DNA of 64,000 nt from Mesorhizobium sp. LSJC280B00 (GCF_000502835.1 NZ_AYVL01000017.1:769-64768); one strand, 5' to 3'; counted from the first letter of the stretch, positions 18,531-27,539 are shown. The notes: generated from the sequence alone by a model not told the origin. Numbers and translations are program-made.

Positions 18531-19328
18531 ATGCGGCTGGTGTATGTTACCATCGCGGCAGTGGCCGCATTGGCGACACAGTACTTCCTGCAGCACACCG
18601 ATGGTTTCCAAAAAGCCGTGTCGAAATGGATCGGCCCGGCTCCCGCTCCAATAGCGGGGATTGCTTCCGCTGCTCGACCGGAAAGATACCATCGGCATTA
18701 CCGATGCTATGGTCGAACCAGCGCTCGGCCGACGTTATCGGCGGCGATACGATCGAAATTCACGGCCAGCGTATCCGTTTCAGTGGAATCGACGCCCCGG
18801 AGGCCGCGCAACGGTGCGATGACGCCAAGGGCTTCCGCTACCAGTGCGGTGCGAAGTCCGCCGGCGCCCTTGACGCCTTCCTGGCAGCCTCGAGGCCGCT
18901 CCGGTGCACTTTCGTCGCTTGGGACCGCTACGGCCGCTTTGTTGCCGACTGCTCGCGGGCCGACGGCAGAAGCGTTGCCTCGTGGCTGGTGGAGAACGGC
19001 CAGGCTCTTGATTGGCCTAGCTACAGCCAGGGCGCATATGCACCGCAGCAGGCGAGAGCGGAGGCGGCGAAAATCGGTCTTTGGGCGCGATTTCGAGGCG
19101 CCGTGGGTTTGGCGGGTAGAGCACGCAGAAAAGGCGCAGCCGGCGATCAGCCAGCCGCTCGGCATCGTCGGCGGCCGGCAAGTGGCGCAAAGCTACTCAT
19201 GCCAGCCGCGGCGAACTTGCTCGAAAATCAGCCCGTGCGACGAGGCGCAATGGTATCTCGGCAATTGCCCGTGGGGCGGCAAGCTGGACCGCGATGGCGA
19301 CGGAAGGGCGTGCGAGACGCTCTGTTAG
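18531..19328 (+). pseudogene. secreted thermonuclease (SNase-like), two frameshifts
   Basis: Three frame segments add up to one thermonuclease-family nuclease. The ATG at 18531 opens a membrane anchor or signal (RLVYVTIAAVAALATQYFLQ). After a shift near 18680-18730 the SNase core appears (VIGGDTIEIHGQRIRFSGID, then WDRYGRFVADC, then EAAKIGLWA). After a second shift near 19090 the original frame returns with EAPWVWR and an excalibur-type calcium motif, LDRDGDGRACE, before TAG at 19328. The two shifts compensate. They could be real decay or two sequence errors. Confidence 0.7.
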
Positions 19329-19366
19329 GAACGACAATGGGCCGCGGCCCTCGGGGGGACGTATTA

Positions 19367-19972
19367 ATGGACGAGAAATTCTACAATCGCGTTGGCGGCG
19401 ACCGTATCTCGTCGCGTCAGGTCGACGAACTCATAGGGCTCGCCCGTGGCCTGGCCGCAGATGGAACCATCAACAAGGCCGAGGTCGAGTTCCTTCAAAA
19501 ATGGTTGGCGGCGAATGTGGAGATCAGTAATCAACCAATCATCCGAACCTTGTACCGGCGCATCAATGAGATCCTTGAAGACGGCGTGCTCGATTCCGAT
19601 GAACACGCGCAACTTGTGGATACGCTAAACAGCTTCTCGAATCGTAATTTCGAACTCGGAGAAGTGCTAAAGCCGACGTCGCTGCCACTCTGCGATCCGG
19701 CCCCGACTTTGACTTTCGTCGGCCGGTTGTACTGCTTCACAGGCACATTCAATTTTGGCCAGCGGAAGCATTGCGAACAGGCCATCGCAGATCGCGGAGC
19801 CTTCGCGGGAGGTCTGAGCCAGAAAACAGAAGTTTTGGTTATAGGCGCCTATGCCACCGAATCGTGGAAGCATTCTTCATTTGGGGATAAAATCGTCAAG
19901 GCTACCGGCTGGCGCGACCAAGGATTGCCAATCTCGATCGTCGCCGAAAGTCACTGGGCCAGCTTTCTCTGA
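19367..19972 (+). CDS. BRCT-domain protein with TerB-like N-terminus
   Basis: 201 residues. The N-terminal 100 are helical and acidic (SSRQVDELIGLARGLAADGT, then DGVLDSDEHAQL), like a short tellurite-resistance TerB-type domain. The C-terminal 90 form a BRCT domain (TFVGRLYCFTGTFNFG, then KTEVLVIG). Start at ATG 19367 with GGGGGAC seven bases upstream. Such proteins are common near nucleases and may act in DNA repair, but no function is known to me. It follows the thermonuclease by 38 bases. Confidence 0.6.
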   Translation: MDEKFYNRVGGDRISSRQVDELIGLARGLAADGTINKAEVEFLQKWLAANVEISNQPIIRTLYRRINEILEDGVLDSDEHAQLVDTLNSFSNRNFELGEVLKPTSLPLCDPAPTLTFVGRLYCFTGTFNFGQRKHCEQAIADRGAFAGGLSQKTEVLVIGAYATESWKHSSFGDKIVKATGWRDQGLPISIVAESHWASFL

Positions 19973-20004
19973 GGTGTCCTTTGCCAAACGATCGGGCCAA
20001 GTTT

Positions 20005-20284
20005 TCAGTGCGGCGCACCGCCCGCCAGCAGATATCGGTAGCCGTTCGTCGTCATCCACCGGGCGCGGGCGAGATGCGTCTCCCAAGCCCTGAATGCGGC
20101 GCTCCGGTTCCTTCTCAGGATCGATATGCAGGACGATCCTGGCGACCTCTCGCCAGTCCGCCTCCTCGGCCGCGGCGTCGAGCAGGCGAATGTAGGTAAG
20201 CAGACGCTCTTCGTCGTATCCGGTCAGAACCGAAGAAGTGGGAGCCTCATCGGCGACGTCAGAGTCGAGCAGACATTTGCGCAT
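20005..20284 (-). pseudogene. DUF2285 protein (FseA C-terminal type), frameshifted
   Basis: From ATG 20284 the frame reads LTGYDEERLLTYIRLLDA and DWREVARIVLHIDPEKEPER, the DUF2285 hallmark. One extra C then shifts the frame; in the other frame the family continues with FRAWETHLARARWM, TNGYRYLLAGGAPH and a stop at 20005. In Mesorhizobium loti a DUF2285 protein (msi171) forms the C-terminal part of FseA, which activates excision and transfer of ICEMlSymR7A and is itself made by programmed frameshifting from an upstream DUF6499 gene. No DUF6499 gene is adjacent here. Confidence 0.68.
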
Positions 20285-20404
20285 CGACGCTTTTCTAACC
20301 CAGTTGATGCCAGCTGCAAAAAGCGACTCGCCCTTTAAGGTTACGGAACTTTAACGAAAGGAGAGCATTGACTAGAGGCCACTACCTATCATATTGATAG
20401 GCGC

Positions 20405-20608
20405 ATGGCCGAGATTATACCGCTGACGCTTACGGCGCCGCTTGCGTTGAAGATGATTCGGCAGCGGGGTACGATCTGCGAAGGTCCAGTGATGAATGCG
20501 AAGGGGCATTGGCAAGTCAATATGTACCGGCACGCTGCAGGAGAAGAAATGGAATGCGTCGTGGCAATTGATTGGGGAAAATCTCTGATCGTGATCACGG
20601 TGTTTTAG
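20405..20608 (+). CDS. putative toxin, DUF4258-like, 67 residues
   Basis: Small basic protein (opens MAEIIPLTLTAPLALKMIRQ; middle GHWQVNMYRH; end VVAIDWGKSLIVITVF) that resembles DUF4258/RelE-like toxins in size and in its final beta strands. It lies 15 bases upstream of a larger HTH protein gene in the same direction, the order of many type II toxin-antitoxin pairs. Assignment rests on layout and weak similarity. Confidence 0.45.
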   Translation: MAEIIPLTLTAPLALKMIRQRGTICEGPVMNAKGHWQVNMYRHAAGEEMECVVAIDWGKSLIVITVF

Positions 20609-20622
20609 GAACGGGTGAAGAG

Positions 20623-21078
20623 ATGGCTTACCACTATACCGAAAGCGGTCTCGACAATGTTTGGCTCGAGAACGGATACACAAGGCACGATACGGCTTAC
20701 GGAGTCGGTGTTTCGATTCAAGATACCGAAGGCCTCCACAGGGCGATCGGTCAATGGGTCATATCGCTCCCCAAGCCTCTAAATGGCGCAGAGCTTCGTT
20801 TCCTGCGCCTAGAAATGGATACTACGCAAAAGAACCTCGCCGGGATCCTCGGGGCCGACGAGCAAGCTGTGCGGCGGTGGGAAAAGGCCCGGACGAAGCC
20901 GATGAATGGCTCCGCCGACTTGCTCCTGCGCGCCCTCTATTCCGAGTATACTAACAAGAGCAGCCGCATTCGTCGCATGATTGATCGGCTTGCAGAACTC
21001 GACCAGATCGAAGCACCGACAGGGCGCTTTTGTGAAACCGATCACGGATGGCAGCCGCAAGGCTGTGCCGCAGCGTAG
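20623..21078 (+). CDS. HTH-type antitoxin/regulator (XRE-like)
   Basis: 151 residues from ATG 20623. The N-terminal part has YxxSGLDNVWLENGY, the look of MqsA/HigA-type antitoxins. The middle is a helix-turn-helix (LRFLRLEMDTTQKNLAGILG, then EQAVRRWEKART) as in XRE regulators. It probably binds its own promoter and neutralises the product of the upstream gene. A rho-independent terminator follows directly. Confidence 0.62.
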   Translation: MAYHYTESGLDNVWLENGYTRHDTAYGVGVSIQDTEGLHRAIGQWVISLPKPLNGAELRFLRLEMDTTQKNLAGILGADEQAVRRWEKARTKPMNGSADLLLRALYSEYTNKSSRIRRMIDRLAELDQIEAPTGRFCETDHGWQPQGCAAA

Positions 21079-21084
21079 TCTTTG

Positions 21085-21109
21085 CCCCGGCCTCTGCGCC
21101 GGGGTTTTT
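21085..21109 (+). terminator. rho-independent terminator
   Basis: Stem CCCCGGC / GCCGGGG with a six-base loop followed by TTTTT, seven bases after the HTH gene stop. It separates the toxin-antitoxin pair from the DUF6173 gene. Confidence 0.85.
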
Positions 21110-21127
21110 CTTATCGCGGAGAATTCG

Positions 21128-21538
21128 ATGCCGAGGCCAGTTTTGCCGTTAGTCAGCACAATGCTTCTTCCGGCGGAGATTCCAGATGCCGGCGCCGCCC
21201 TAAAAAAGTTGGAGGAAAGGAGATGGCGAGAAGCCAATCCCGCAGTCTTCATGCACAAGCGAATTGCGGACACGATCGAGCAATTTGAGAAGAATTTGGG
21301 ACTGGAAAGCGAACTCGGGGTGACCGTTGTTGGTGGCCAAGATAGCCCAATTCATCTCCGGTCATTTGCGTGCTCGCCACCGGACATTTTAGAGTTCCAT
21401 GGCGTCAACGAACGCGGTCAGTCTGTTACGCTCATCCAACACCATACGCAAACCAGCCTGCTTCTCACCGAATTGCCGAAGATCAAAGCTAAGGCATTTC
21501 GCATTGGCTTCGTGCCGGCAGGAGACGGTGGTGCGTAA
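21128..21538 (+). CDS. DUF6173 family protein
   Basis: 136 residues from ATG 21128. The segment DTIEQFEKNLGLESELGVTV and the end ILEFHGVNERGQSVTLIQHH match the DUF6173 family as I remember it (EFEK.LD..HEVG.. and F.G....G..VQLIQH.SQ.S.LL). The family is widespread in rhizobial plasmids and islands and has no known function. The frame extends upstream into the HTH gene, but the terminator between them argues for this start. Confidence 0.55.
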   Translation: MPRPVLPLVSTMLLPAEIPDAGAALKKLEERRWREANPAVFMHKRIADTIEQFEKNLGLESELGVTVVGGQDSPIHLRSFACSPPDILEFHGVNERGQSVTLIQHHTQTSLLLTELPKIKAKAFRIGFVPAGDGGA

Positions 21539-21572
21539 AGCGCGTATTCGCCCGACGCGTTACTAGACTAGT

Positions 21573-22102
21573 CTAGATGTAAGGGGCCATACGGCGGATC
21601 GTGTCCGCCACATATGAGGGCGCCAAGTGCGCATAGTGCTTCTCGGCCATTCGGGTGTCGCTGTGCCCCAGCGCTTGGGCCACGATGATTAGCGGCGCCC
21701 CGTTCCGGACCACCGTGCTGGCGTAGGTGTGCCGCAGCTCGTGCAGGGTGACGGACTGCACCCTTGCCGTCTGCAGAACAGCTTTCCATGAACGATTGTA
21801 GGTCGACGGCGCCCACGCCACGCCACTCTCCTGTCGAAGGAGGAACTTGCCAGCGCCGCGATCGGCGGCAAGCCTGGCGAACAGGTCCGCCCGCCGTCTG
21901 GCAATCGCACATGCCGCGGCTTGCCGCCTTTGCTTTCGGCGATGAACACCGACTTGTTCACGACGTCGTAGTCAGCGACGCGCAGCCGGGCCAGCTCGCC
22001 GAACCGGGCGCCAGTCACAAGGGCGGCCGATACGAGATCGCGGATAGCTCCGTTGCTGGCGGCCACCAATGCTCGCTGCTCTTCCGGCGACAGAAACCGG
22101 AT
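21573..22102 (-). pseudogene. tyrosine recombinase (integrase) remnant
   Basis: Catalytic domain of a phage/ICE-type integrase in two frames. The first, LSPEEQRALVAA and VTGARFGELARLRVADYD, holds the first catalytic Arg. After a shift near 21880 the second reads TLHELRHTYASTVV, ALGHSDTRMAEKHYAHL, holding HxxR, the second His and the nucleophile Tyr. The core-binding N-terminus is missing and upstream DNA encodes an unrelated secreted protein. All catalytic residues can still be traced, but not in one frame. Confidence 0.78.
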
Positions 22103-22462
22103 CCGCGCCGAAGTCGTGTTCCTGTAGGCATATTGGATGCAGCCACGCACTGGCCTGGGGCTGATGTCGTCACGCAATCGAGGCGTGGGTAGTTCGACTG
22201 TCGCGGGAACATAGGTCTGAAATGGCCCAGCGATAAACCAGGTGACTAGGAGATCGCTGTTGGGATCGAGGTTTTTAACACAAGAAATGTAACGTCGCAG
22301 CTTGCCTTTCTTCTCGACCCAGGAGCTGGTTACGAAGTTGAAGTTGCCGACGGGATGTTCCTGACGGGTATCGCCCTCATCGCAGGTTTTCGCTTCGGCC
22401 GATACAACCCCGACTACCAACGACGCGGCGAGCATTGGAAGCATTCTGGATCGCGATTTCAT
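21689..22462 (-). CDS. secreted hypothetical protein fused to integrase fragment
   Basis: From ATG 22462 the frame encodes a signal peptide (MLPMLAASLVVGVVSAEA) and about 95 residues of a small exported protein with paired cysteines (CDEGDTRQE, ISCVKNLD, GCIQYAY). At about residue 121 it runs without a stop into integrase sequence and ends in a shifted frame at 21689. The original C-terminus was replaced by the insertion. No function can be assigned. Confidence 0.5.
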   Translation of the reverse strand: MKSRSRMLPMLAASLVVGVVSAEAKTCDEGDTRQEHPVGNFNFVTSSWVEKKGKLRRYISCVKNLDPNSDLLVTWFIAGPFQTYVPATVELPTPRLRDDISPRPVRGCIQYAYRNTTSARIRFLSPEEQRALVAASNGAIRDLVSAALVTGARFGELARLRVADYDVVNKSVFIAESKGGKPRHVRLPDGGRTCSPGLPPIAALASSSFDRRVAWRGRRRPTIVHGKLFCRRQGCSPSPCTSCGTPTPARWSGTGRR

Positions 22463-22834
22463 AGTGACCACCCGACTTGGCGGCACAATGTGCCCAAAAA
22501 TCGAGAAACTGCAATCATGCCAGCTTAAAAATGCAACAAATATCCTCACGAATTGTCAGTGCGATCACTGTCACTCTCCCGTTTTCCGCTTTAGCTCACG
22601 TTGAGGCTCTCTTTTTGCGGCAACGAGAAAGACGCTCGCAAGCAGGTCAAATCGCTTGCGCCTGCCGTAAGAGCTCCACCGGCGGCGCGCCATGACGACG
22701 GCCCGCCGAAGCGAGCACCGCGAGCAATCGGGCAGCAGGCACAGCATTCAATCCCCGAAGGCGTCAGTCGACATTCGACAAGAGACCTATGGCGCGGCGC
22801 GAGCGCTGGGGCTTACGACTGACGGAAGCGGCTC
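22463..22834. other. intergenic, no recognisable gene
   Basis: 372 bases between the secreted-protein gene (reading away) and the nifQ stop. AT-rich at the left end, probably the promoter of the secreted protein. I see no motif matches. Confidence 0.5.
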
Positions 22835-23490
22835 TCAATCCGAGGCGATGCCGTTCTTGATCCGTGTGAGGTGGCTTTCGCCTTCCTCCAGGCCGAAGCA
22901 GCTTTCGAAATCATTGCATTCCCGGCAACTGGGCGCGCTGCACAGCGAAAAACCTTCGGCCTCGCAGAGCTTGCGGTAAAAGTATCTCTTCCATTTCATA
23001 TTTTGGGTGTTGCCGGCCGCCAGCGTCGGAAAATGCGAGGCGAGCAGGCGGCCGAGGTCGCTTCGACTAAAAAGGCCAAGGTCCTGCCAGAGATGGTCAT
23101 TGCGCATGGCACGCCGGGCGATGATCTTGGCGAAGCGGGCGCTTGCCGGATCGCGCGGCCGGGCATGCGCCAGCAGCAGTCCGCGCAGAAGTTCTTCCTC
23201 CAGATCCGGCTCGGGCTCGCGCACCTCTTCCAAGGCAAACGCGTTGATAGGAAAAGCAGGGAAACAGCGGGCCAGGACATCGCGCAGCTCGGCGCGCGCA
23301 AGGCCGGTGGCCTCCGTCGCCGTCGCCTCGCCGGCCTCGATCTCCTCGAGCGCACGTGAAAGCACACAGGCAAGCACATGCTGGTCGAACCTCCTCTCCA
23401 GCTCGATCTGCGGCCATCGGCCGGTGCTGAGCCGGGCATAGTGTTGGGCAAATATGGTGCCGTTCTCCTGGTTTGTCCTATCAAGTCATG
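22835..23490 (-). CDS. nifQ: NifQ, molybdenum donor for FeMo-co, frameshift in codon 3
   Basis: NifQ carries an Fe-S/Mo cluster and supplies molybdenum to NifEN/NifH during FeMo-co assembly. The C-terminal ligand cluster CSAPSCRECNDFESC (C-x4-C-x2-C-x5-C) is intact, and upstream segments (WQDLGLFSRSDLGRLLASHF, then MKWKRYFYRKLC) are typical. The natural start appears to be ATG 23490 (M-T-D-R-T-N-Q-E-N), but one extra T after codon 2 shifts the frame. From GAT 23483 on, the frame is open to the stop at 22835. Without correction only the GTG at 23377 (180 residues) could start it. Confidence 0.85.
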
Positions 23491-23796
23491 CAGTGACCCG
23501 GCCGGCCGCAACATGGGTCGGGCAGTTCTTCGGGTAGAGGCAGTCGCGGATCGCCTCGCGGTCGAGTAGTTCGGTAGTTTTCGTCGATCGGCTCTGTCGC
23601 AAATTCTGTGATTGGAAGAGGTGTTTCGCGAACCCCCGCCCTGCCGTTTGCGCCTCAGGGGAACACTGGCGCTGGAAATGCCCCCGCGGAGTTGGACGTG
23701 GACCGTGCTGGGACAGAGGTCGCGTGCTGTTCTTTCCAGTGCGGCCACGTGGTCGACCCCATTCAAGCCCGCCTGACTCCCGACTTGAATGACGTC
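23491..23796. other. nifQ upstream region, no clear promoter
   Basis: About 300 bases between the ferredoxin stop and nifQ. I found no TGT-N10-ACA or TGGCAC-N5-TTGC element on the minus strand and no coding sequence. Confidence 0.45.
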
Positions 23797-24009
23797 CTAT
23801 TCAACCCGCGCAGCCGGTGTACGGTCGAGTTCCAGCGCACGTTCAGGACAGGATCGCGCGCCTCGCGATGCAGGCAGCTCCTCCCCTTCCGCAACTTCAA
23901 TGTCACCAGGCAGGATGTAACCCTCGTCATCAAGCTTGAAGATGTCCGGCGCTTGCGCCGCACATCGCGCGTGACCCTGGCATTTGGCCTTTTGGACGAT
24001 GATGCGCAT
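23797..24009 (-). CDS. 3Fe-4S ferredoxin, partner of the P450
   Basis: 70-residue ferredoxin with the P450-partner pattern C-x5-C...C-P (KCQGHARC, later SCPERAL), typical of 3Fe-4S or mixed-ligand ferredoxins. It starts 41 bases after the upstream P450 stop on the same strand and presumably transfers electrons to it. Confidence 0.85.
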   Translation of the reverse strand: MRIIVQKAKCQGHARCAAQAPDIFKLDDEGYILPGDIEVAEGEELPASRGARSCPERALELDRTPAARVE

Positions 24010-24049
24010 GGCGCTGCCTCCATTGTCTGTGCCCCGACTCGGGGCGGGC

Positions 24050-25267
24050 CTAAGACCAGTCCAGGATCAAATTTTCGATCCCGAATACATGGCCGCCAGA
24101 GGTTATGGGTGCCGTACCCGGCTTGATCCTGAAAGCCGGGATGCGCGCCAGCCACTCCTCCAGGCCAACGACAATCTCCCGCCGGGCAAGGTGTGAGCCA
24201 AGGCAACGGTGGGGACCATAGCCAAACGCGGCGTGGCGGTTGTCCTCCCGCTCCAAATCGATCGTGTTGGGGCATTCGAATTCCGCCGGGTCACGATTGG
24301 CAATCATCGTGGCGCAGGAAACATAGTCCCCCCTCCGGATCGGCGCGCCTTCGAAGTCGATATCTTTCGTAGCCACGCGGATCAACTGAATGGGCGGATA
24401 GGCCCGCAGCAATTCTTCGGTTGCGAGCGGGATGCGGTCCGGTTCGCTCCGCAGCAATTGCTGATCTTTGAGGTTGCGCGCGAGGTACGCCAAGTCAAAG
24501 CCTATAGCTGCTGCGACCGTGTCGAGCCCAGCGACGAAGACAAGCACGCCGATGCCGCGGACTTGGGTGTCCGTCAGCCGGCGGCCCTCAACCTGTGCCT
24601 GCACGATAAAGGTCATGAAATCGTCAACCGCCTCCTGGCGGCGCATGGCTGCAAGTTCGTCGATGAATGCCACGATCGTCCGGGCAGCCACAGGTCGTTC
24701 CTTATCGTCGCCGTGGAGCAGATCTTTCCCCCAGCCGACGAATGTATCGAGTCGGTCATCGGGCAACCCGAGAAAGCGAAGAAAGGTGCTCACCGCGAAA
24801 GGAAAGGCAAAATCCTTCATCGCGTCGCAGCTTGTGCCCGACGCGGCGATCCTTTCGATCAGCTCGACCGCCCGTTCGCGGACAGCCGGTTCCAAAGCCA
24901 ACACCCGCTTTGGCGAAAGCAGCGGATTGAGCAGTGAGCGAAAGACGCCATGGGCCGGTGGATCGAGCTCAAGCGGGATCGTCGGCCAGTTTTCACCCAG
25001 TATGGAGGAGAAGATGCTGCGATGGCTGGAAAAAGTCTCTGCGTCCTGCAGCACCTTCCGCTGGTCCGCGGCACGGGTGATGACCCAGGTACCCCGGCCA
25101 TCTTGCGTGTTGTAGCGGGAGTAAAAGATCGGAGGCCCGTCATGTACGCAAGCGACAGCTGCGTGTGGATCCCCGTTGGGTGTTGGTGGCATCCCTGGCG
25201 ATGTAAACAGGCTGAAGTCCCTCACCATTTCGGGCGGGACATGATCTGGAACGGGGTTGGTCGCCAT
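24050..25267 (-). CDS. cytochrome P450, possibly CYP127-like
   Basis: P450 of 405 residues with I-helix FVAGLDTVAAAI, K-helix ELLR and heme loop FGYGPHRCLGSHLA. It is not part of the gibberellin set: no close resemblance to CYP112, 114, 115 or 117. The symbiotic plasmid of strain NGR234 carries a lone P450 (CYP127A1), and this may be its relative, but that is from memory. I chose ATG 25267, with AGAGAA just upstream, over ATG 25312. The substrate is unknown; the operon with its own ferredoxin suggests a self-contained oxidation system. Confidence 0.85.
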   Translation of the reverse strand: MATNPVPDHVPPEMVRDFSLFTSPGMPPTPNGDPHAAVACVHDGPPIFYSRYNTQDGRGTWVITRAADQRKVLQDAETFSSHRSIFSSILGENWPTIPLELDPPAHGVFRSLLNPLLSPKRVLALEPAVRERAVELIERIAASGTSCDAMKDFAFPFAVSTFLRFLGLPDDRLDTFVGWGKDLLHGDDKERPVAARTIVAFIDELAAMRRQEAVDDFMTFIVQAQVEGRRLTDTQVRGIGVLVFVAGLDTVAAAIGFDLAYLARNLKDQQLLRSEPDRIPLATEELLRAYPPIQLIRVATKDIDFEGAPIRRGDYVSCATMIANRDPAEFECPNTIDLEREDNRHAAFGYGPHRCLGSHLARREIVVGLEEWLARIPAFRIKPGTAPITSGGHVFGIENLILDWS

Positions 25268-26120
25268 TTTGTTTTCTCTACATTGGCGTTCATGGCTCGA
25301 TTGAGATTGCACCGCTGTTCATAAAGTCGATTTCCAGCATGGGCACGTCTCTTGTCGGGCGCCTTCTAGATTCTGTCGCCTGATACAGCCCACCTGCACC
25401 AGCGCGGATGAGATCGGTTGCGAAGTCGATCAGAAGGGGCATCTCCGCCGCGCTGCGGTCATGAAGCAAAGCCGCCGCTTATCCCAGTTAGGGTTGAGAG
25501 GCTGGTCAATCACCTCTGAGCTCCGTGACGCACTGCTGATGCCCTGCTGATCAAATTGTCGAAGCAAGTCGCGTGCCGGATAGGCGTACCCATGGCGCTG
25601 CACCAAGCAATGCCAGCCTGCACTAGGCCCGCCGCTGATGATCACCTGTCCATCATTCTTAGGACAACGTCCGACAACCGACATCCGTGGTCGGTTTTGT
25701 CGAGTCCGCGACATCGGGCTGTTCGGCTTGGCTGCTGCTGCACAGCCTTCCGGTCGACGAGCGAGGAGATCGCTCGCACGGCCCGGATTGAGCAACGACG
25801 CGATCCAGCGCAAGGTTCGGGTGCGGTCCGACAAGACCCGGCCGCGCTTCCGCTTCGGTTCGGCGCTGATGGCATATGCGTTGTTGTAGCCGCTGCAAGG
25901 ATTTCCGGTCAGACGAGCGATGCACTCGTGCGCAGCGATCCGGCCGGCGACGAGCCTGACTTTATCGATGAGGTCAATTCCGGCGTGCACACCTGACCGT
26001 CCGTATGCGCTGCGACGGCAAGCTCTATCGCACATGGACCTATATTTCCTCGCGAGCCGCTGTCGGAACGTGGTGCCGAGTCCTATGGCGGCCGGTTCAA
26101 TCCGAGGGCCTGTCGGCACT
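25268..26120. other. intergenic, no recognisable gene
   Basis: About 850 bases between the P450 start and the hmuS stop. Several open frames on both strands (for example 25430-26128 minus) have no motifs I recognise and look like chance frames or heavily decayed sequence. The right end should hold the hmuS terminator, but I see no clear hairpin. Confidence 0.5.
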
Positions 26121-27188
26121 CTACACATCCCTGTCGGTCGGACCGGGAACGCGTGGCAGACTCTCGGCCAGAAACCGCCAGTCGCTGCGCTCGCGTTCGC
26201 CTTCCTTGCGCGCGCCGAAGAACTGGATGATCATCTTGCCGTCGGCGCCATAGGCTTCAATGGACGTGACGTGACCGTCCCTCGTGGGCTTGCGCACGGC
26301 CCACACCTCGCGGATTTGATGGGTCCTAAGATGCAGATGGAAGGTCTCGTCGAGCACATTGATCCGCGGCCCTATCTGCTTGACCGACTTGATCGGGCCG
26401 GAATGGATCTGGATGCAACCACGATTGCCGACAAAGCACATGATCGGCATCTCGTCTTCGGCCGCCTGTTGGAACAGGGCGCCAACGGCATCATTGTCGA
26501 GCTGCCAGGCGTAATCCTCGCCGGCCATACGCATCGCCTGGCAGCGGCTGAGCTTCAGTGTCTTCAACATATCGTAGAACTGATGCACGTCGCTCAGCCG
26601 GCTCCAGTGCTCGCGTAGGTCGTCGACCGTGGCGGCTTGGTCCGGACTCACTGCGTTATCGCCCGCCCCGCTCGCCTTGACCGATATGATCGGCTCCTGG
26701 TCGGAGGATGCGAGCTTTGCCGCCAGATTCTGATAGGCGTGCAGGTTCGAGGCGGGCCTGAGATGTACTTTGTGCATCGCCTCGCCGGTGGCATCAAAGA
26801 ATTGCAGGCTGCGGCGGATCTCGGCTCCCTCGCGCTTCTCGACGGCGAAGCCATACGCCCACGCTTTCGGGAAGATGCGCAGGTCGATTTCGTCGCCGAG
26901 CACCATGGCATGCTGGTTGCCGGTGACCACTTTGTCGTAGACGCCGATCTTTTCGTGCACGGCACTTTCATTGCGGGTGAGCGCCATCACCTCGCCGACC
27001 GCTTCGAGGCCGGTCAGCAGGTCATCGACGCGCGGCTCGATGCGCACCGCGCCGTGACCACAATGCGCCGCGACCAATTCGGCTTCCGAAATGCCCAATC
27101 GAGCGGCGAGATCATGCTCCCGGATTTTCGGATTGTCTTCGCACGCCCGCTGGATTTCGTCCGGCGACGGTTTCTCGCGCTGGTCCAT
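26121..27188 (-). CDS. hmuS: hemin-degrading/transport factor HmuS (HemS/ChuX family)
   Basis: Cytoplasmic heme-handling protein of 355 residues, a tandem duplication of the HemS fold. Features are RACEDNPKIREHDLAARLG near the N-terminus, the first half ending near LYFFD-like LQFFDATG, and the second half with MPIMCFVGNRGCIQIHSG and VLDETFHLHL, where family heme contacts lie. It releases iron from imported heme or passes heme on. It lies three bases after the hmuP remnant. A sigma54-type promoter 450 bases upstream on the same strand may place it under symbiotic control. Confidence 0.92.
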   Translation of the reverse strand: MDQREKPSPDEIQRACEDNPKIREHDLAARLGISEAELVAAHCGHGAVRIEPRVDDLLTGLEAVGEVMALTRNESAVHEKIGVYDKVVTGNQHAMVLGDEIDLRIFPKAWAYGFAVEKREGAEIRRSLQFFDATGEAMHKVHLRPASNLHAYQNLAAKLASSDQEPIISVKASGAGDNAVSPDQAATVDDLREHWSRLSDVHQFYDMLKTLKLSRCQAMRMAGEDYAWQLDNDAVGALFQQAAEDEMPIMCFVGNRGCIQIHSGPIKSVKQIGPRINVLDETFHLHLRTHQIREVWAVRKPTRDGHVTSIEAYGADGKMIIQFFGARKEGERERSDWRFLAESLPRVPGPTDRDV

Positions 27189-27191
27189 GTC

Positions 27192-27330
27192 TTACCCCTG
27201 CTTCCACCTACGTGTGAGGATCAGCTGCCCTGCCGGTGAATCTTCAGCCGATAGGGCGCGCCGTAATGCTCGACCCTGATCTGCTGCTGGCCCGTGAACA
27301 AAGTGTCGCTGGACAGCGTGCGCACGTCGT
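27192..27330 (-). pseudogene. hmuP: HmuP (HemP) heme-uptake regulator, 3' frameshift
   Basis: The frame VRTLSSDTLFTGQQQIRVEH, then GAPYRLKIHRQG, is the HmuP/HemP family core. The family ends in RQNKLILTK. Here one base is missing (AAG reduced to AG), so the in-phase frame stops, and LILTRRWKQG with TAA appears in the next frame. HmuP is a small regulator of heme-uptake genes in Bradyrhizobium and Sinorhizobium. The start is unclear, possibly the GTG near 27316. Confidence 0.7.
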
Positions 27331-27539
27331 CGCACCCGCGCGAAAACCGGGGGTGCTATCGGAGCGGCGAGACCCGAGTGACACGAGCAGGCACATGCCG
27401 ATGGAATCTCATCGAGCCGGTCGGTGGCCACCGGGCGGTGGTGAGCGATTGTGGGTGTTGTCGCAATCGGCCAATCGGTCATTCGGATGCCACGGGCGGC
27501 GCTGCTTCGCCAAACAAAGCGTGTCTGACCCAGTCCTGA

